In this document: in pieces, positions 49,502 through 63,600 of the stretch | Layout of the letters: each line of letters opens with the position of its first letter | How positions within the stretch are numbered: the first letter of the stretch is position 1 | From: Neelides folsomi | Taxonomy: Eukaryota > Arthropoda > Collembola > Neelipleona > Neelidae | DNA length: 64,000 bases | Assembly (NCBI GenBank): GCA_034687125.1 | Contig: JAQGBZ010000287.1 | Coordinates: 18,402 to 82,401 of the forward strand | Direction of reading: 5' to 3' | The notes under the pieces: model-generated | What the model saw: only the letters and a program-made list of their open reading frames with translations | Database searches by the model: none | What the model was told of the DNA's origin: nothing | Position numbers and translations under genes: made by a program

Positions 49502-51938
49502 TTATCCTTTCACTACCCTCAAAAGCATTTTGTGAATTGCATCCATTTGTGCTCCTTGTTTTGAAGCTATAAATAATTAAAAGTTTAAAATTATGAATAA
49601 GTAAAATTAAATCATATTATCGTATATTGCAATATATCTTATTTTCTTACTGAAGTTTGCGTTCAGATATCCCCACCTATAACAAACAAAAAATTAATTT
49701 GCCTCAATAAGCTAATGATAATTTCTATAATTTTGATTTCATATTCTCGATTTAATGTATGAAAGTGAGAATTTAAAAGTTTTGTATTTACCAATCGAAG
49801 CAAGCATTTGGGTTTGTCATTAATTTTGTCGTTGCTTGCGGGAAAATCACAATGATGTTATTTGCCTAATTAAAAAATCATATTTTTAATGACCGATCTA
49901 ATTATTTAGTTATCCAAATAAAACAAGATTATTTAATACCTCTGCTGCTTGCATATATCCAGTCTTTGTTGCATAAGCGTCTCCTACATGTCCCCTATAG
50001 TAAGAGTGTAAAAGTGTAAATAGTTATATGATTAATTAAATATTCGTGTTAAATAATGATCTCCATACTTTGATTGAGAACATCCATGGAACGCAATGTG
50101 GAATCGACAAGGGATAGTTTTATCAACGCATTTTGATGGAACTATAAAAATCCAAATATTTTAAAGATCAACATTTTAATTTATTTTTTTATAATTTATA
50201 TTCAATATTTGGCTCACCATATGCAAATCCTACACTGTCCATGCATTGAGTCGCAGCACCGCCGGTGACAAATTCAGTTTGGTCATATTGGAAAAAATTT
50301 CCAGGAGTCTCCATACTTGAAGGTTCAACAATTGAATCTCCATACAAATGTTTGAACATGTGATAAGCTCCCCTGAGTTTATAAGGAAAGTTTCGAATAA
50401 TAATTTAATTCACAATGATGATTTTTTAATCAAATATGATCATAACAATCACATGAAGTCTGAACTTATTGAATCTTTCACTCACTTGTAGTTGCAATTG
50501 TTGATATATTGAGTCATTCCTGAAGTACTTGAACAAGCTGCTCCATAATGATCTGTTGGCTATAATACAATATTAATGAAGTTCTCAATATAAAATTCAT
50601 CAAGACATATAATGTAAATGTAAATATATTTAATAAATGAGCAATATTGTATATATGGTATATAGGAAAAATTATATGAACCTGTCCATGAGCGGCAGCC
50701 ATATCAAACTTATTGACTACATCTACTCCGAAGTTTTTATACATTTCTTCGATTCTTTTCCCATTTTCTAAATTAATAATAACACATTTAAATACATAAT
50801 ATGTATATTTATGAATACTGAATAAGTATGTATAAGATAAAATCTTTTATTTACCTAATACAACAGTTGTGTCTCTTGTTCCATGGAATATATATGCCTG
50901 AATAACGAAAACGTAAAAGGAGTTTAAGATTGAGTTGGGTAATAAAATTATTTGTTTTAATGATTTATTTACAAATATTATAACTTATTTAAGAAGGTAA
51001 TACCTTGTGCCCACTTAAGTTTGACAAACTGTCAATTTTTCCTGATAAGGATGAAAGAGAATTTTTTAATTACCTTTTCAAATTAATAAATCATGATATA
51101 AATTATAAATTATCGTATAAATTACCCAAAATGATAAATGTTTATTAGCAAATAATGTTGCTGTTTGAGTTTACCTTGACTTGCCAAAGTCTCAGCTTCT
51201 TTAATCATTGCAGCGGTTGTCGGTGAAACCAGCGGCATTGACATACCTGTTTAATACCCCTTAACCATTATTTATATTCAATTCTGATTAGCTTTATATT
51301 TTAAGTTTCAACTACTTACATTGAGTTGCTGCCATTAATCCACCCTTTGCACAGGTATACGGCACTTAAGAAGAAGAGATAATAATAATTATAATTAAAG
51401 TTAGATTTCTATTAGCTTTTAAATATTCTAATAATTTCGAACTACATATTAAATACAATATAAGTTATTTAATAAATAATATTTATATTACATCCTGCAA
51501 AAACTCCAACTCCTCTAACTGTTCGAGAAAATGCATAATGAAATTGAACCGCCATTGCTCCACCTAAGAAATCATCAAGTTGTTGTTTTCAAAATTTAAA
51601 AATTGCAAAATTTCCATCGAAAAGTAAATATACCATACGGTTTGTATTTATAAGCTATACCAATAGTATTTGATAGACTTACCGGCCGACAATCCAGATA
51701 CTGTGATTGACGATGGGTCGACCAAATACGTTCCTAAAAATTATTAATTAATTCATGCTATACATTAATTGTTGTTCACAGATTGAATTTATTTAGTTTA
51801 ATGATTCTAATGTCATACTAATGATATGAATTTTATATGAAAATTAATGTTTTTATATTAAAAGTTAAATAAATTACCAAGCTTTTCAGCTCCATTGGAA
51901 AACGCCAAGATCGCAGCGAAAATGAAGAACTTGAACAT
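49502..51938 (-). CDS. secreted poly(3-hydroxybutyrate) depolymerase-like (A)
   Basis: Many short exons on the minus strand encode a secreted enzyme from MFKFFIFAAILAFSNGAEKL (signal peptide) to LRVVKG and the stop at 49502. The lipase box VSGLSAGGAMA sits very near the N-terminus, with nucleophile Ser at about residue 36, followed by GVFAG and PYTCAKGG, KAYIFHGTRDTTV (acid Asp), DMAAAHGQ (His), CMDSVGFAYVPSKC, HIAFHGCSQSK and NPNACFDWWGYLNAN. This order is that of the single-domain, circularly permuted PHB depolymerases of fungi and bacteria, which hydrolyse the microbial storage polyester. It is spliced, so it is an established nuclear gene. The next gene upstream on this strand is a close paralogue. 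Confidence 0.82.
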
Positions 51939-52505
51939 TTTTGTTCTCTCGGTGATTTTTAACTATTTAATTTTATTCATTCACGGGGATGTTAGGTTAT
52001 AAGTGACAAAAACATTTGGCATTAAATATTTTCATGGTCAAAAGCACTCGAAAGAAAGTGATGTACTTTAAGATAAAGAAGGAGAAGTTGGTGTTTAATA
52101 CTTCAATATTCAATGTACAATAGGTAAATATCTATAAATTGATAAGATCTTTTATGTCAAGATAATAAAACTTTGATAATTTGATTGACGCCATTTGAGA
52201 GTTTAAGATATTAAAATATCAAATTGATCGTTTCTTCTTTATTACCAATAATAAATTAATACATTATATATCGATCATTTGCAATTAAAATATGAAATTG
52301 TTGTTTAGAATAATGAATTTAACTGAGTTGCTGTTTATTTATTTAGGGTTAATAATACGATAATACATTAATTTAATATAACGTATCTGTAATATAATCT
52401 TTATTTCGACATCTCACAAATTGAAAAATTAAATTGTTGTTTATTTATTTACGACTGACTGCTGATAAACCATGTTGAAATTCATCTTCAATTACCTATC
52501 TCAAT

Positions 52506-54345
52506 TCATCCACGGAGAACTCTTGATAGGATTTGATGAAGAAAATTCATTTGCGGTCCTTGTTTTTTAGCTATATAATTTAAATTATATTTTATTTGTA
52601 AATGAATGTAATGAGAGTAATATTGTTACGAGAGAGACTGCAATGGGCCACATGGCCTACGCGGCTGGGAGGGCATTTTATAGTGTTCTATCACTCTCAC
52701 CAACATACATACATACAATATAAAGTTTGGTAATCTTACCGTAATTTGCATTTAAATATCCCCACCAATCGAAACCTTAAAAATTTATTTTATATATCTG
52801 TAATCAATTATAATAATAGTTTAAGTTAATAATGTTAAATTGAACGTACAAGCATTAGGGTTGGTCATGCCCATTGCAACAGTTTGTGGAAAAATAACAA
52901 TAATGTTATTTTCTTCAGCTGCTTGAATGTATCCAGTTTTAGTGGCAAATGCATCTCCGACTCCAGCGTTTGTTCTAATTAATTAGAATTAAAATAAAAT
53001 TTAAATATTATTTCTTTACCTTGCTTGAAGACATCCATGAAATGCCATATGGAGTTTGCAAGATTCCTCCTTTGTTTTGCACATTGTTGGAATATAAATA
53101 TAACCAATTGTGTCCATACTTAAAGACCCAACTGATCCGAAATCAGTCTGGTCAAATTCATAGAGGTTTTCCGTAATATAAGAGCTAGATGTTGGTTCAA
53201 TAAGATTTCCGTATAAATAATTGAACATTTCAAACGCTCCGTTATAAGCTATCCAAAATATAATGGTGGAAAAGAATTAACTACAATACTTAAAAGATAC
53301 TCGAACATTCAACATGTTAATTAATTAATCAATTAATTAATCAAGTTAATTCTTATTCTTGATAAATGAATAAAGTTTTACCACAATTATTTATGTATTG
53401 AGTTCCGGCTGAAGATAATCCGCAACTAGCTCCGTAAAAGTTTGTAGGCTATCAAACGAGCAATAAAATCTTAAATAATTATAAAATAAAGCTTTATTTA
53501 TTGCAATTTAACTATCTACATAATTTAACGTCTGTATATTATTTATCTAAACATACAAAACCATGAGTTGCTCCCATGTCGAATTTCGACATTACTTCTG
53601 TACCAAAGTGATCGAACATTACTTGAACCTTTTCTCCGTTAACTAACAAAGGTTAAATATTTTAAATATTTTCCACAATTAAGAGAAATACTAATATGTT
53701 TACAAGGATGAACTGTCGTGTCCTTCGTTCCATGAAAAACATAAGCTTTGTCATTTTTCAAAAATTCCACATTGTCAATTGCTCCTTGAGATGATAAATC
53801 TTTTGCATGTTGAATTAGAGTGTTGATTTCCGCAAAGTAATTTGGAATTGACATGCATTGGACCGCATCTGCAATCCCTCCCTTTCCACAAGCATATGGC
53901 ACTGCAATTCATCATCACAAAATTAAAAGAAATAACTACATTGTTTAATATTGTATTTAATATGTAAAGTTTAATATTTACTATCATTTTATTACATCCT
54001 GCAACGACTCCCGATCCAGAAATTTCTCGAGAAAACGCAAAATGAAACTGCCTTTAAAATAATATCAAGTAGAATTAATCATTATTAATTATCATTTCAA
54101 TTGCATAAAATACAATAGAAAAATTAGAATTACATAGCCATTGCCCCTCCAGCAGATAATCCGGAAACAGTTATTGAAGATGGATCCACATTCAGTTTTT
54201 CTAATTTATAATGCAAAATTACACATTGGCTCCACAAGAACGGTTGGATTTTAATTAGTAATTACTTGAAATTACCCAATTTTATTGCACATTCAATATG
54301 CAAAATTGAAGACATCATGAATAGAAAAACAATAATGAATTTCAT
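52506..54345 (-). CDS. secreted poly(3-hydroxybutyrate) depolymerase-like (B)
   Basis: This is a tandem paralogue of the previous gene, same strand, 567 bp upstream of its start. It begins MKFIIVFLFMMSSILHIECA (signal peptide) and carries VDPSSITVSGLSAGGAMAMQ, GSGVVAG with CPYACGKGG, KAYVFHGTKDTTVHP, KFDMGATHG, GSLSMDTIGYIYIPTMC, KLHMAFHGCLQAR and NPNACFDWWGYLNANY, ending ILSRVLRG before the stop at 52506. The Ser-Asp-His triad is retained in the same order. Exon borders fall at the same protein positions as in gene A wherever I checked (before EKL, inside GLSAGG, before KKQGPQM), so the duplication came after intron gain. The intron before the last exon holds a GC-richer insert at about 52626-52705. 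Confidence 0.82.
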
Positions 54346-55123
54346 TTTATCACTTTTTTCTTATTATGGTTTTGTATTGGAATCAAAAACTTTTAAAGTT
54401 TAAATAAATATGTAGTTACCAAAAATTAAATAATAATGTATGGAATATATTAACTGAAAAAATTTCATCTCATTTTGTTACTTTAACATACTGATTTCAC
54501 ATTTTATCTTTTATCAATTAATTAAATACAAAAAGATAACTATTAATTAAACTTTTATCATTAATGCTCTTATTACTTATTACTGTTATTACATTACTTG
54601 TACCATATATAATGCCTACATAACTAATGTTTAAGGAATAAAATAAATACAATTATACCTATATAATATATATTAATAAATGTAAAAAGTCTTGTCTTTC
54701 GAGCCGCAAACAAGTGGGTAGAAATCTTCCTCTCTAACTATTGTCTATAGGGGTGTGTATTATAACATTCTATAGGAAATATTTAGTTAGAAAACTCAAT
54801 ATTGTTTTTAAAAAAGTTATTTAAATGGTGGTAACAAAAATCAAAATTGGCAAACTGAACTTCCGAGAGGCTCCTTAAAACTGGCAACCTGAACTACTTA
54901 AGGGTTCAAGAATTTTGAAACTACCTTAAAGCATCATCATTGGCATTAAAAAGCTAAGTTCCACCAATTAATATACTTATGTTGCTCCGAGAGTTACAAA
55001 CTCCAAATTTATCAAAAGGTGTACTAGCCACATCCAATTTATTAAAGAATTCAAGTAAATTCGAAGGACGTTGCAAGGAATTATGAAGGAATTGAAAAAG
55101 AAATTCTCACACCCATTCGACCC
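54346..55123. other. intergenic
   Basis: Contains the likely promoter of depolymerase gene B on the left. From about 54690 the base composition shifts slightly toward the less AT-rich sequence of the LINE-like remnant, so the remnant may begin here. No gene seen. Confidence 0.3.
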
Positions 55124-56035
55124 ATGACTCATGTGCTTACAACGGAAATGTTTGAGGAACATACAAAAATGATGCTTGTGGATATTGAATTTTTACGAAC
55201 TGCTGCTGATGAAGCAAGAAGGAATCTCGAAGGCCTGAGAACAAAATTTAATGATCTACAGTCTTCAATCACTGCTATGCTGAGAATATTGAAAGAAGAT
55301 GTAATAAGGAATGCCAATGTATGCTCAACGGTGTCTGAAAATGACCGAACAAGGAATATTGTAATTTATAACTTTCCATCTAATGACTCATATAGGATTC
55401 TATTAGTTAAAGATGTAAGAGAATTTTTCTACAAAAATATCAAAGTAGACGTTGAAATAAACTCCGTTTAAAAATTAACATTTCAATTTATGATGATCTA
55501 AGCGTAGAAGATAGAGTAAAGAGAAATCTCCTGACTTCAAAGATGAGGGAAGAGAAACCCAAGGGAAACAAAGTATATTTCAGAGGAGCGGATTTATTTG
55601 TGAATGGAAGTAAATATGTAAAGGAAAAGACGCATGACCTCCCTGAGATTGAAATCATGAGAGATAGTAATGTAGAATCGCGTAATGAAAATTCATTCAC
55701 ACCACCAGAGTCTTCCTCAATTCCTTTAACAATACTTGAGGACACTCCTGATAAAGAAAAGGTTACCAATTCATCTTCAAAAGACTATTCCAACTCAGAC
55801 AAGGCTAGCGATATTCCTGACTTTACACGAGCAAATGAAGAATATTAAGGTTTATTTAGACCAAGAATCTGGAAGAATAGTTAAAACAGCTCAAAAACCT
55901 TTAATTTTAAAAATTAATGAATATGGTGAGAAATTGAGAAAAGCGTTAGATGAGTCTTTAAAAAATGACGAAGAACATTCAGGAGTAGTACACCTTCTCA
56001 AACTTAAAATTAGACAGCTTAATCAGAATAAATAG
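55124..56035 (+). pseudogene. LINE ORF1-like remnant
   Basis: A first frame (55124-55471) encodes a coiled coil (FLRTAADEARRNLEGLRTKF ... MLRILKEDVIRNANV) followed by RTRNIVIYNFPSND and KDVREFFYKNIKVDVEINSV. After a break, a second frame (to 55848) continues with SIYDDLSVEDRVKRNLLTSK and NKVYFRGADLFVNG. A coiled coil, an RNIVIYNFP strand and a DLxxxxRxxR block resemble the RRM-bearing ORF1 proteins of non-LTR retrotransposons. A third overlapping frame runs to 56035. Frame breaks indicate decay, and no reverse transcriptase follows. Assignment is by pattern only. Confidence 0.42.
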
Positions 56036-57681
56036 GTAAAATAATTATATCTTATTTTGATATTGACATTAAATAGAATAAAATAAATCTACAAATTTGA
56101 TCCTTTTCTTATTGTGTTATAATCATTGCTAAATTTAATTGATTTCCCCAAATGTTATACGAATACAACTACAAATGGGAAATTATATAATTTAATATTA
56201 TATTATCTCTACATAAATAATCACATACTCTGTAACTAACATAAGCCCTAACTTTAAGAATAATTTAATTAGGATTAAAATTAGTAATAACTACAACGTC
56301 CCTCCTTATGTACTACAATAACATATATTATCTTTAAATAAATTGCCAAAGTACTATATCTAACACATTCCCCTAATTTAAAAGGATAATCTAACATTTT
56401 TTTCTTTCCCACAGATCCATACTTCAAACTTATTAGTACTAACATTCATCCCCTTGTGTAAAATAAAATTTATATCGACCTTCTAAAGCCCTAACGCCCA
56501 ATGAGGCATGGGTCTATACTGAATAAAACAATTACATAATTAAAAAAATTATATATTAATAAATGTATTAATTAAAGAATTTCATCGTTTAATTAAATAT
56601 GAAATATTCGTTAAAGTATTAAAGGCTCTTTCAAAGTGTTGAATAAAATTGAAATTGTACATTTCTTTGTTTATTAGAACTTCTAATTAATTAACTAATG
56701 TTGAAGCATTAAGTAACGTTTGCAATTGCAATATTTGCAAAAGAACGCCCAAGTTGGATGTTTTGTTTTACGAGATGAAAACAAGTCTGAGGGATCCAAT
56801 TGGCCGAAGGAAAAATTCCAAGTCAACATGTGCTTTTGCTTCTCAAGACTCGATGGGGTTTATATGAGACAAAGATGAGGTAAATAACCCAATCATTTCC
56901 CAAATGTAATTAAACCATCATTGGCCAAATCTCCATCCCTATTGTCAAACATTTACAAAGGGCAATGTCCAATCGGTTCTTAAACACCTTCCAGAAGTTA
57001 AATGTTTACGTTTTTATAATAATTAAAGTTTGAGGAGTTTGGTTTGATCCACCCCATCTGTACCATTGGCGAGAACGAGGAGAACAACTCTGCTCTTACA
57101 GCAGCTGACCAAAGCTCTTCCACGTAACAAATCCATGAAGACATTTCCCCTTCGACATCTTCGCTCTCGGAAAGCAAAAGGGTCGCCTGAGAAAACTTCG
57201 GATCCAAAGGAGTGTGGGCGAGGAGGAAATGGGAACATCGGGGTCGAAGGTCCCATCGGCTACCCAACTCATCTAAAAACTTCGCAAAACCCCCAAACTC
57301 TCAACTTTCCAATCCCAAACATTGAAACCATTATTGTTGTGGTGGTCGAATTGGGCCACTTGGTATAAATATTAAATATTATTAAGCTCCTATAGTTTAC
57401 TTTTCATATTTCAATTTTTAAATCCCGATTTCTCAAAATTTCTCAATGTTCGACGTGTTCTCGTAATCACAGTCGTCTAGAGTTGAACCAATTTACGAAT
57501 TGAGGTAAAATAATCACGTTTGATTTATTATTAAATGTTAAATAATATATACTTTTATGACCATTTAACAAAATGGATCGTTTTGTTTATTTTCTACTAA
57601 TTCTTTATCGTTCAACCTTTCATAATTAAATGTTAATAATTCAATGTTAATAATGTCAATAATGTTCATTTATGTTTTTTA
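56036..57681. other. intergenic with a GC-richer patch
   Basis: Mostly AT-rich and without a supported gene. Around 57010-57365 both strands have frames of 77-100 codons with balanced base composition; the minus frame 57023-57256 (starting at GPSTPMFPFPPRPHS, ending ANGTDGVDQTKLLKL) is the most protein-like. I cannot connect it to a family. It might be an exon of an unrecognised gene or a conserved regulatory block upstream of AMBRA1. Confidence 0.3.
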
Positions 57682-60600
57682 ATGATGGTTTGTAATTTTG
57701 AGTTTTTGTTTAATCCGAAGATGGAGAAGGAGTTGTTGGAAAACGAAAGTAGGGATCCGATCCCGGGAGAATATGGCCATCCTTTACCAAGAGAGCTCAT
57801 GCTGAGGGAGCTTGGGTTTAATGGCCCTTTTTCTCGTCACTCAATTGGGAAGAAGTTTGTCTCGCACACGCTTGCAACTAAGGCTGTTCACACTCTTTGT
57901 ACCAAAGAGAGCATTACAAAAAGAGTAATAACCAATTTATTTAAATAGTAAATTTAATTTATTTAATTAAAACATTAATTTTAATCAATCAATTTCTTAT
58001 TCTGTCCGAGGCTATTGTATATAAATTAATGTTGTTTTTATTTTTGCAGAAGTTCAAGTTGCCGACAGGGGCTCGAACAACTTTCCACATGGCTTTCAGT
58101 CCAAATGGCACAAAAGTGGCGTCTTGCCACGGTGATCATAATGTCTATGTTTGTGATGTGGCAAGCGGGGAAGTGATCCAGACTCTCACTGGTCATCCCC
58201 GAACCCCTTGGTGCGTCGTGTTCCACCCGACTCAAAATGACATTTTGGCATCAGGATGTCTCGCTGGACAAGTCAGAGTGTGGGATTTAAAGGTATCATT
58301 TAAACATTGATTTGAATAAATATTAAATATTAATAAATATAAATTGAGTAAATATTTCATAAAAATTAAAACATTATAAGGAAGAATAATTAATTAAATT
58401 TTTTATTTAATTTAATTAATAATTTATTTGTTAATTTTAGGGTGGAAGCGAAATGTTGATAACTGACTCTGGAACTGTAATAGCTAGCCTTGCATTTCAT
58501 CCCACTGTGAGGCTTTTAGCAATAGCAACTTTCAACGAGATAATCTTTTGGGATTGGGGTCTTCCGTATCCTCTGGCTCGATGTTCGACTGAAAGTACTA
58601 AAGAAAAAGTTCGGTAAGAAGAATTTTTAATTATGATATTTATAACTATTGTAATTTGTAATCAAAATCAATAACAGACTCCGTAAGGTAGATTCGAGCT
58701 AATAGACAAGTATTTATTTTTGATTATTATATTGATTAAATATTTCTAGACTTGTTCGATTTGATCGTCTCGGGAGAAGTCTCATTACTGGAATCACAAA
58801 CTTTCCGAATCCTCCATTCAGAGAGGGTTTTACGCGATCTTCAAATTCCAATCCATTCTTTCGCCCTAATATCCTTTCTCGTGCTTCTTCAACTCGTGGG
58901 TCGTACTTCAGATCAGGAGTGGAAAGTAGATATGCCCGTGTTGACAATGACGAACCTGAAGTTGACGGAAATCGAGATGTAAGGATTTTATTTAATTTTT
59001 TTTGCTTAAATTACATATTTAAGAATGTGGATGTAAAAATTATATTTTTTATATTTAGGAGGATGGTACAATTAACGATTTGGAAGTTCGGGTGAATCCT
59101 GCTGATCCAGAAATTTCTCTTGAAGTCGCCATTGATCCTCCGGAAGACAATGTTGAAGAGGTATGAGAACTTTAAATATATTATAATTTCAATAAAATCA
59201 TTATTATCTTTAATATAAATATCATACATGTTAATATCACAATAAAATACATGTTGAATATGTTAAATATTTTAAATAATTATTTAATATTTTAATAATT
59301 ATTTTATATTTTAAGGAGTTGAATGATCGACAAGATCGTTTTCAAGAAAGTTACCGTCAACTTGTCAATCATTATCAAGATCTTGTCACGCATTATCAGC
59401 AATTTCTTCGCAGTCGGATTCCTCGGCTATTGGAAACATCACGTGTGATGAGAGAACTTCCTTCAAATCGCCCTGCACATTCGTTACCGCTCGCATCCAG
59501 CTTATGTGAACAAACAAATGTTCATGTTGTGGGTTCTCCTGAACCAAACACTCAAATGACAAATCCACCTGTAATTCAACCAGTGGAACCTGTAAGTTTC
59601 ATTTATTCATGTTGATCATTCACCATAATTTCACCATTGCTTACGTTCAGATCTGATAAATATACTGTTTACTTAATATAACTTAATATAGGCATTGTGA
59701 TTATCTTAATATTGAATGTTAATCATTCCAGGTTGTGATGCCCGTGGCAGGGCCTTCAAGACTTATGCAATTGGAAGCGAGATTGTTAGCTCAACTCAAT
59801 GAGCCTTCGCGATCCGGATCAAGGAATTCTCTGAGGGCTCAGGAAGGGGACGGCGACAACTCATCTTCTTCTTCTGGCTCAACCAGTGGGGCTGAACCAA
59901 ATCGTCGAGATAACAATGATCTAAGGAGTATTGAAGCCCTAGCTCAAAATATTCTTGAAATGCAAAATCTATGCAGGTTTGTAATTTATTTAATACGATA
60001 ATTCTTCATTTCCTAATTCTCATTACTCATTAGTTAAATGTTGTTAATTAATTAATTTTGCTTTGTTTAATTTTAATTTTTGTTTAATTTCAATTTCAAT
60101 TTTTGTTTAATTTAGCCAAGCAAGACGTGATGCTCCAATAACAATCGAAACTCAGCACATTATTGAATTGCAAAATATTCGGCAGCATTTGGAGATTCTT
60201 CAAGAGCAAACGAGGGAACTCCAATCGTCAATCAGAGCAACTCTGACGAGTTTGGCTCGTGGGAGTCTCGACGCCCTTCGATCTCATGTGAGCAGCTCAA
60301 CCCAAGTAACTCCACCACTCGACACAATTGATTCTTCGCCGGTTCAACCTTCTGAAGAACCCAACTCCTCGGCTCAGTTTGGATCTTCAAACTCTCCATT
60401 TCTCCGAATTACTTTCGGATCACGACCGAGTTATTCAGAGGCCGAAAGTGTGAGCTCAGGAGAGCAGCCAATTGCTGCAAGTCGATCCCGCGTGCCTCCA
60501 ATCGTAACAATGCAATATGATGTGAACACCGAAGGGCTTTATCGTGCAAGATATGTTCCGCCTTCTTCCTCGTCTTCACCAACAGTTCCTGAGGGTAGGA

Positions 60601-63600
60601 ATCGATTGAATGAACCTGTAGCTGGACCATCAAGAGAATCTCGTTCCGCCGCCACGTCCGAATACAATTCAAGCAATAATGGTGGAAACAATGGAAATGC
60701 TAATAATCCAACGAGGAGATTTGTAAGGGAATTTCATCTTTATGGAAGTCGGGGTCAGGAACATGAACATGCAAGGAATTGCCCTTTGAGAGATTTATTC
60801 CCTGTGAGACCTCCACCAAGGATGCGTTGTCTTGTGGAGCTCGGTGAAATCCCGACGCTCACAGTTTGGCCAACGAATGAAACCGGTATGGAAAATGCAA
60901 CGAGGAATTTCCGTCATTTGGAATCCCGCGATTTGTCTCCTTCTGCATCGGAAAATTCTGGTGGAGCTCCACAACAGTCGATTTATGATCTCCCGCCTTT
61001 GGCCAACAACAATGGACAAAATGAACGAAATTTGAATCAAAGTCAACAAAACTTGGCCTCTTTCGCCCACTGGATGAACAACGGCCCAACTTGGGTTTCA
61101 AATGACATGGGAGTTTCTACATTTCTCACAGTGCGCCAATTTGGGGAGAGCAATCCTTTGAATCAGATTCGTTCAGGTGAAGAATCAAACGAAATTGCCC
61201 AGAGAGCAAATGGGAATTTGCATAATCAGAATTCTGGGGAGCATTGGCAAAATTTATTTTCTTCTGGACTCGCCCTCGTCCCGCCCAGCGTCCGTCAAGG
61301 TCAGAAATTGAGCACAAGTCGTAGAAGGAGAACTGGGAGCGTTATGTATCATCCCGGATCTTCATCAACCAGACCGTTCCCATTTAGACAAAGTCCATGG
61401 GATGAATTTCGTGCATCTCCTCCAACTTCACTCTCTTCTGCTTCACTCAAGAAATTCCCGCCAAGACTCAATGGGAATTTTAGCTTGAGCTTTTACATGC
61501 GAATGGGGGACGAGAACATTCCTGTTTATTCCCATTTGGAAGGAACGCGAGACGAAGTTCGGGATGGTCACCAACCGAATATCTTTCATTTCCCTATTGG
61601 CCTCTTCCTTGAAGGGACCCATTGGGAAGGGGGAACTCAAACGATTGGAATCCATTGGCAACCAAGTTCACGAGAAGAAGAGGAATCTCTGGCGGAATAT
61701 CGAAGAACTGAAGCCTTGATTCCCATTTATGACAATGATTCTGAATTGAACACCAGGAGAATTAACCCAAGACATCGGATCGTCTTCGACTCTTCGACCC
61801 TTGAAATCTTTTTATTGAACAATTTTTCTCTTGTTTTGGTTCAACCCGGTCTTCAAATCTTGGACGCTGTGACGACTGCAGCGAATCTCCCGCGTCCACG
61901 TCCGACCCAAGGAGTTGTTTACATCGACCATGTCTCGCCGTTTTTAGATTCACTTGAACGATTGTTTGGACATCGGCTTCGTCGAGCCATTTCCTTCATT
62001 GCTGGATCACATTTCGGAAATATGCCAAATCCTTCTGTCATTATTAGGAATTCTAATAGCATTCCGGGGCCTTCTAGAATTCCATTGTTAAGTTTAGCAA
62101 GATCGAGGAACAACAATGGGAGCGGAAACCAGCAACAAGAGGGAAATTTGGAAGGGATGAACCAAGTTCATATTGAAACTGTCCAAGCAGATTCCTTTTC
62201 TCGTCGTTATATTCAAAGAGTTGAAGCAGAGCGAGCTCGACGTTTGGATTCTTCGTCTTCTTCTTCATCTCGGAGATTCTTCGCTGTTTCGACGAGAAAT
62301 CAACCAGGAACGAGCGGAAGTTCAAATGGGACCGGAACCGGAGAAGAACGCCCAGAAAGAACTTTCTCAAACCTTCAGGCTAATAATGCCGGGAATCAAT
62401 TGCAATTCAGAAGACGTGTTTTGGCTCCGTCTAACAGTATGGAATTGCCTGAGCATGATCATTCACTTGGAGAAGACGAACTTCTTTTTAGTCCTGCATC
62501 TCATCCAAGATATTCAATCACAGGAGCGAGGATTCGACAATACTTTGACCCAGAAGGGTCAATGGACATTCCTGATAATCATCCTTCAGCTAGGAGAATC
62601 ATTAGATTGGCCGTTGACACCGCGACTGCTGAGGTCCTCCGGAGACAAAATAACGGTGCAGGGCCTGGATCCATTTCAAGAGCAATTGAAAGCCGAATTG
62701 AAAGAGTTTTAAATGAACGAGGGAATCGCGGAGTTTCCAATTCTGACCCCCCTGCACCCGATTATACCCGCCATGATTCAACAACATTTGGAGAAGCCAC
62801 GAGGTCACGACTGGAGGAAATTCAAATGAGGATTTCCATGTTTTCAAGAGGTCTTCATGGCCAGCGATCCACAGAGGAGTCCAATGGAGGGCCGTCGACC
62901 TCAAGGGGGCATAGCAGAAGAAGGCCTTATCCAAGATCAAATTCAACCTCAAGTTCCAATGGAGATCAATGGGAGGATGAGAGCGCTCCTCCACTTCCTC
63001 CAAGGATTGCAAGGATGAGCACCGGAGGAGTCTCGCACAGCTCACAGTATGAACAACAATGGATTGGACGATTACCGCCAGGAAATCGCCAAAGACACGA
63101 CTCCGCCTTTCAAATTGGCGGATATGACACCGTTGAATTTGGAAGGTCAGTTTTTGAACTTTTGATATTAAATTAATATTTAAATGATTTAATATCAAAA
63201 AGCTCAAAAAATCCCCCTTTAAATATATGTATTGATATATATTAAATATATCTTTTCCTTTGATGATTGTAGGCCTCATGGAGAACATTGGTTGATTCGG
63301 AGAGAAAGTGCGATGCCTCCCGGGTTAAGGAATCGTCCACCGAGTGCCACAACAACAAGCGGAGCTTTGGGTCATGAGCTAGGTGGAAGTGCGAGAACGA
63401 GGGCGACCAACACCGGTGCAGCTGCTTTTGAGTCTCCTGAACCACGTGCTGGACCGGCGGGAAGAGAAGACGCTCAAAATAACAACAATGGGCAAAATCC
63501 CTTCCCACCTTTCCATCGCCTCTACCAAGTGTCAAATGATGAGCAGATGAATGAGTCAGGAGCGAGGTTTTATCCTGGTTACATTCCAGAGATCCTCATT

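Noticed and set aside
62602-63288. 228-codon minus-strand frame
   Set aside because: It is the shadow of the large AMBRA1 exon, whose plus frame is open for over 1,000 codons and continues the WD40 gene.
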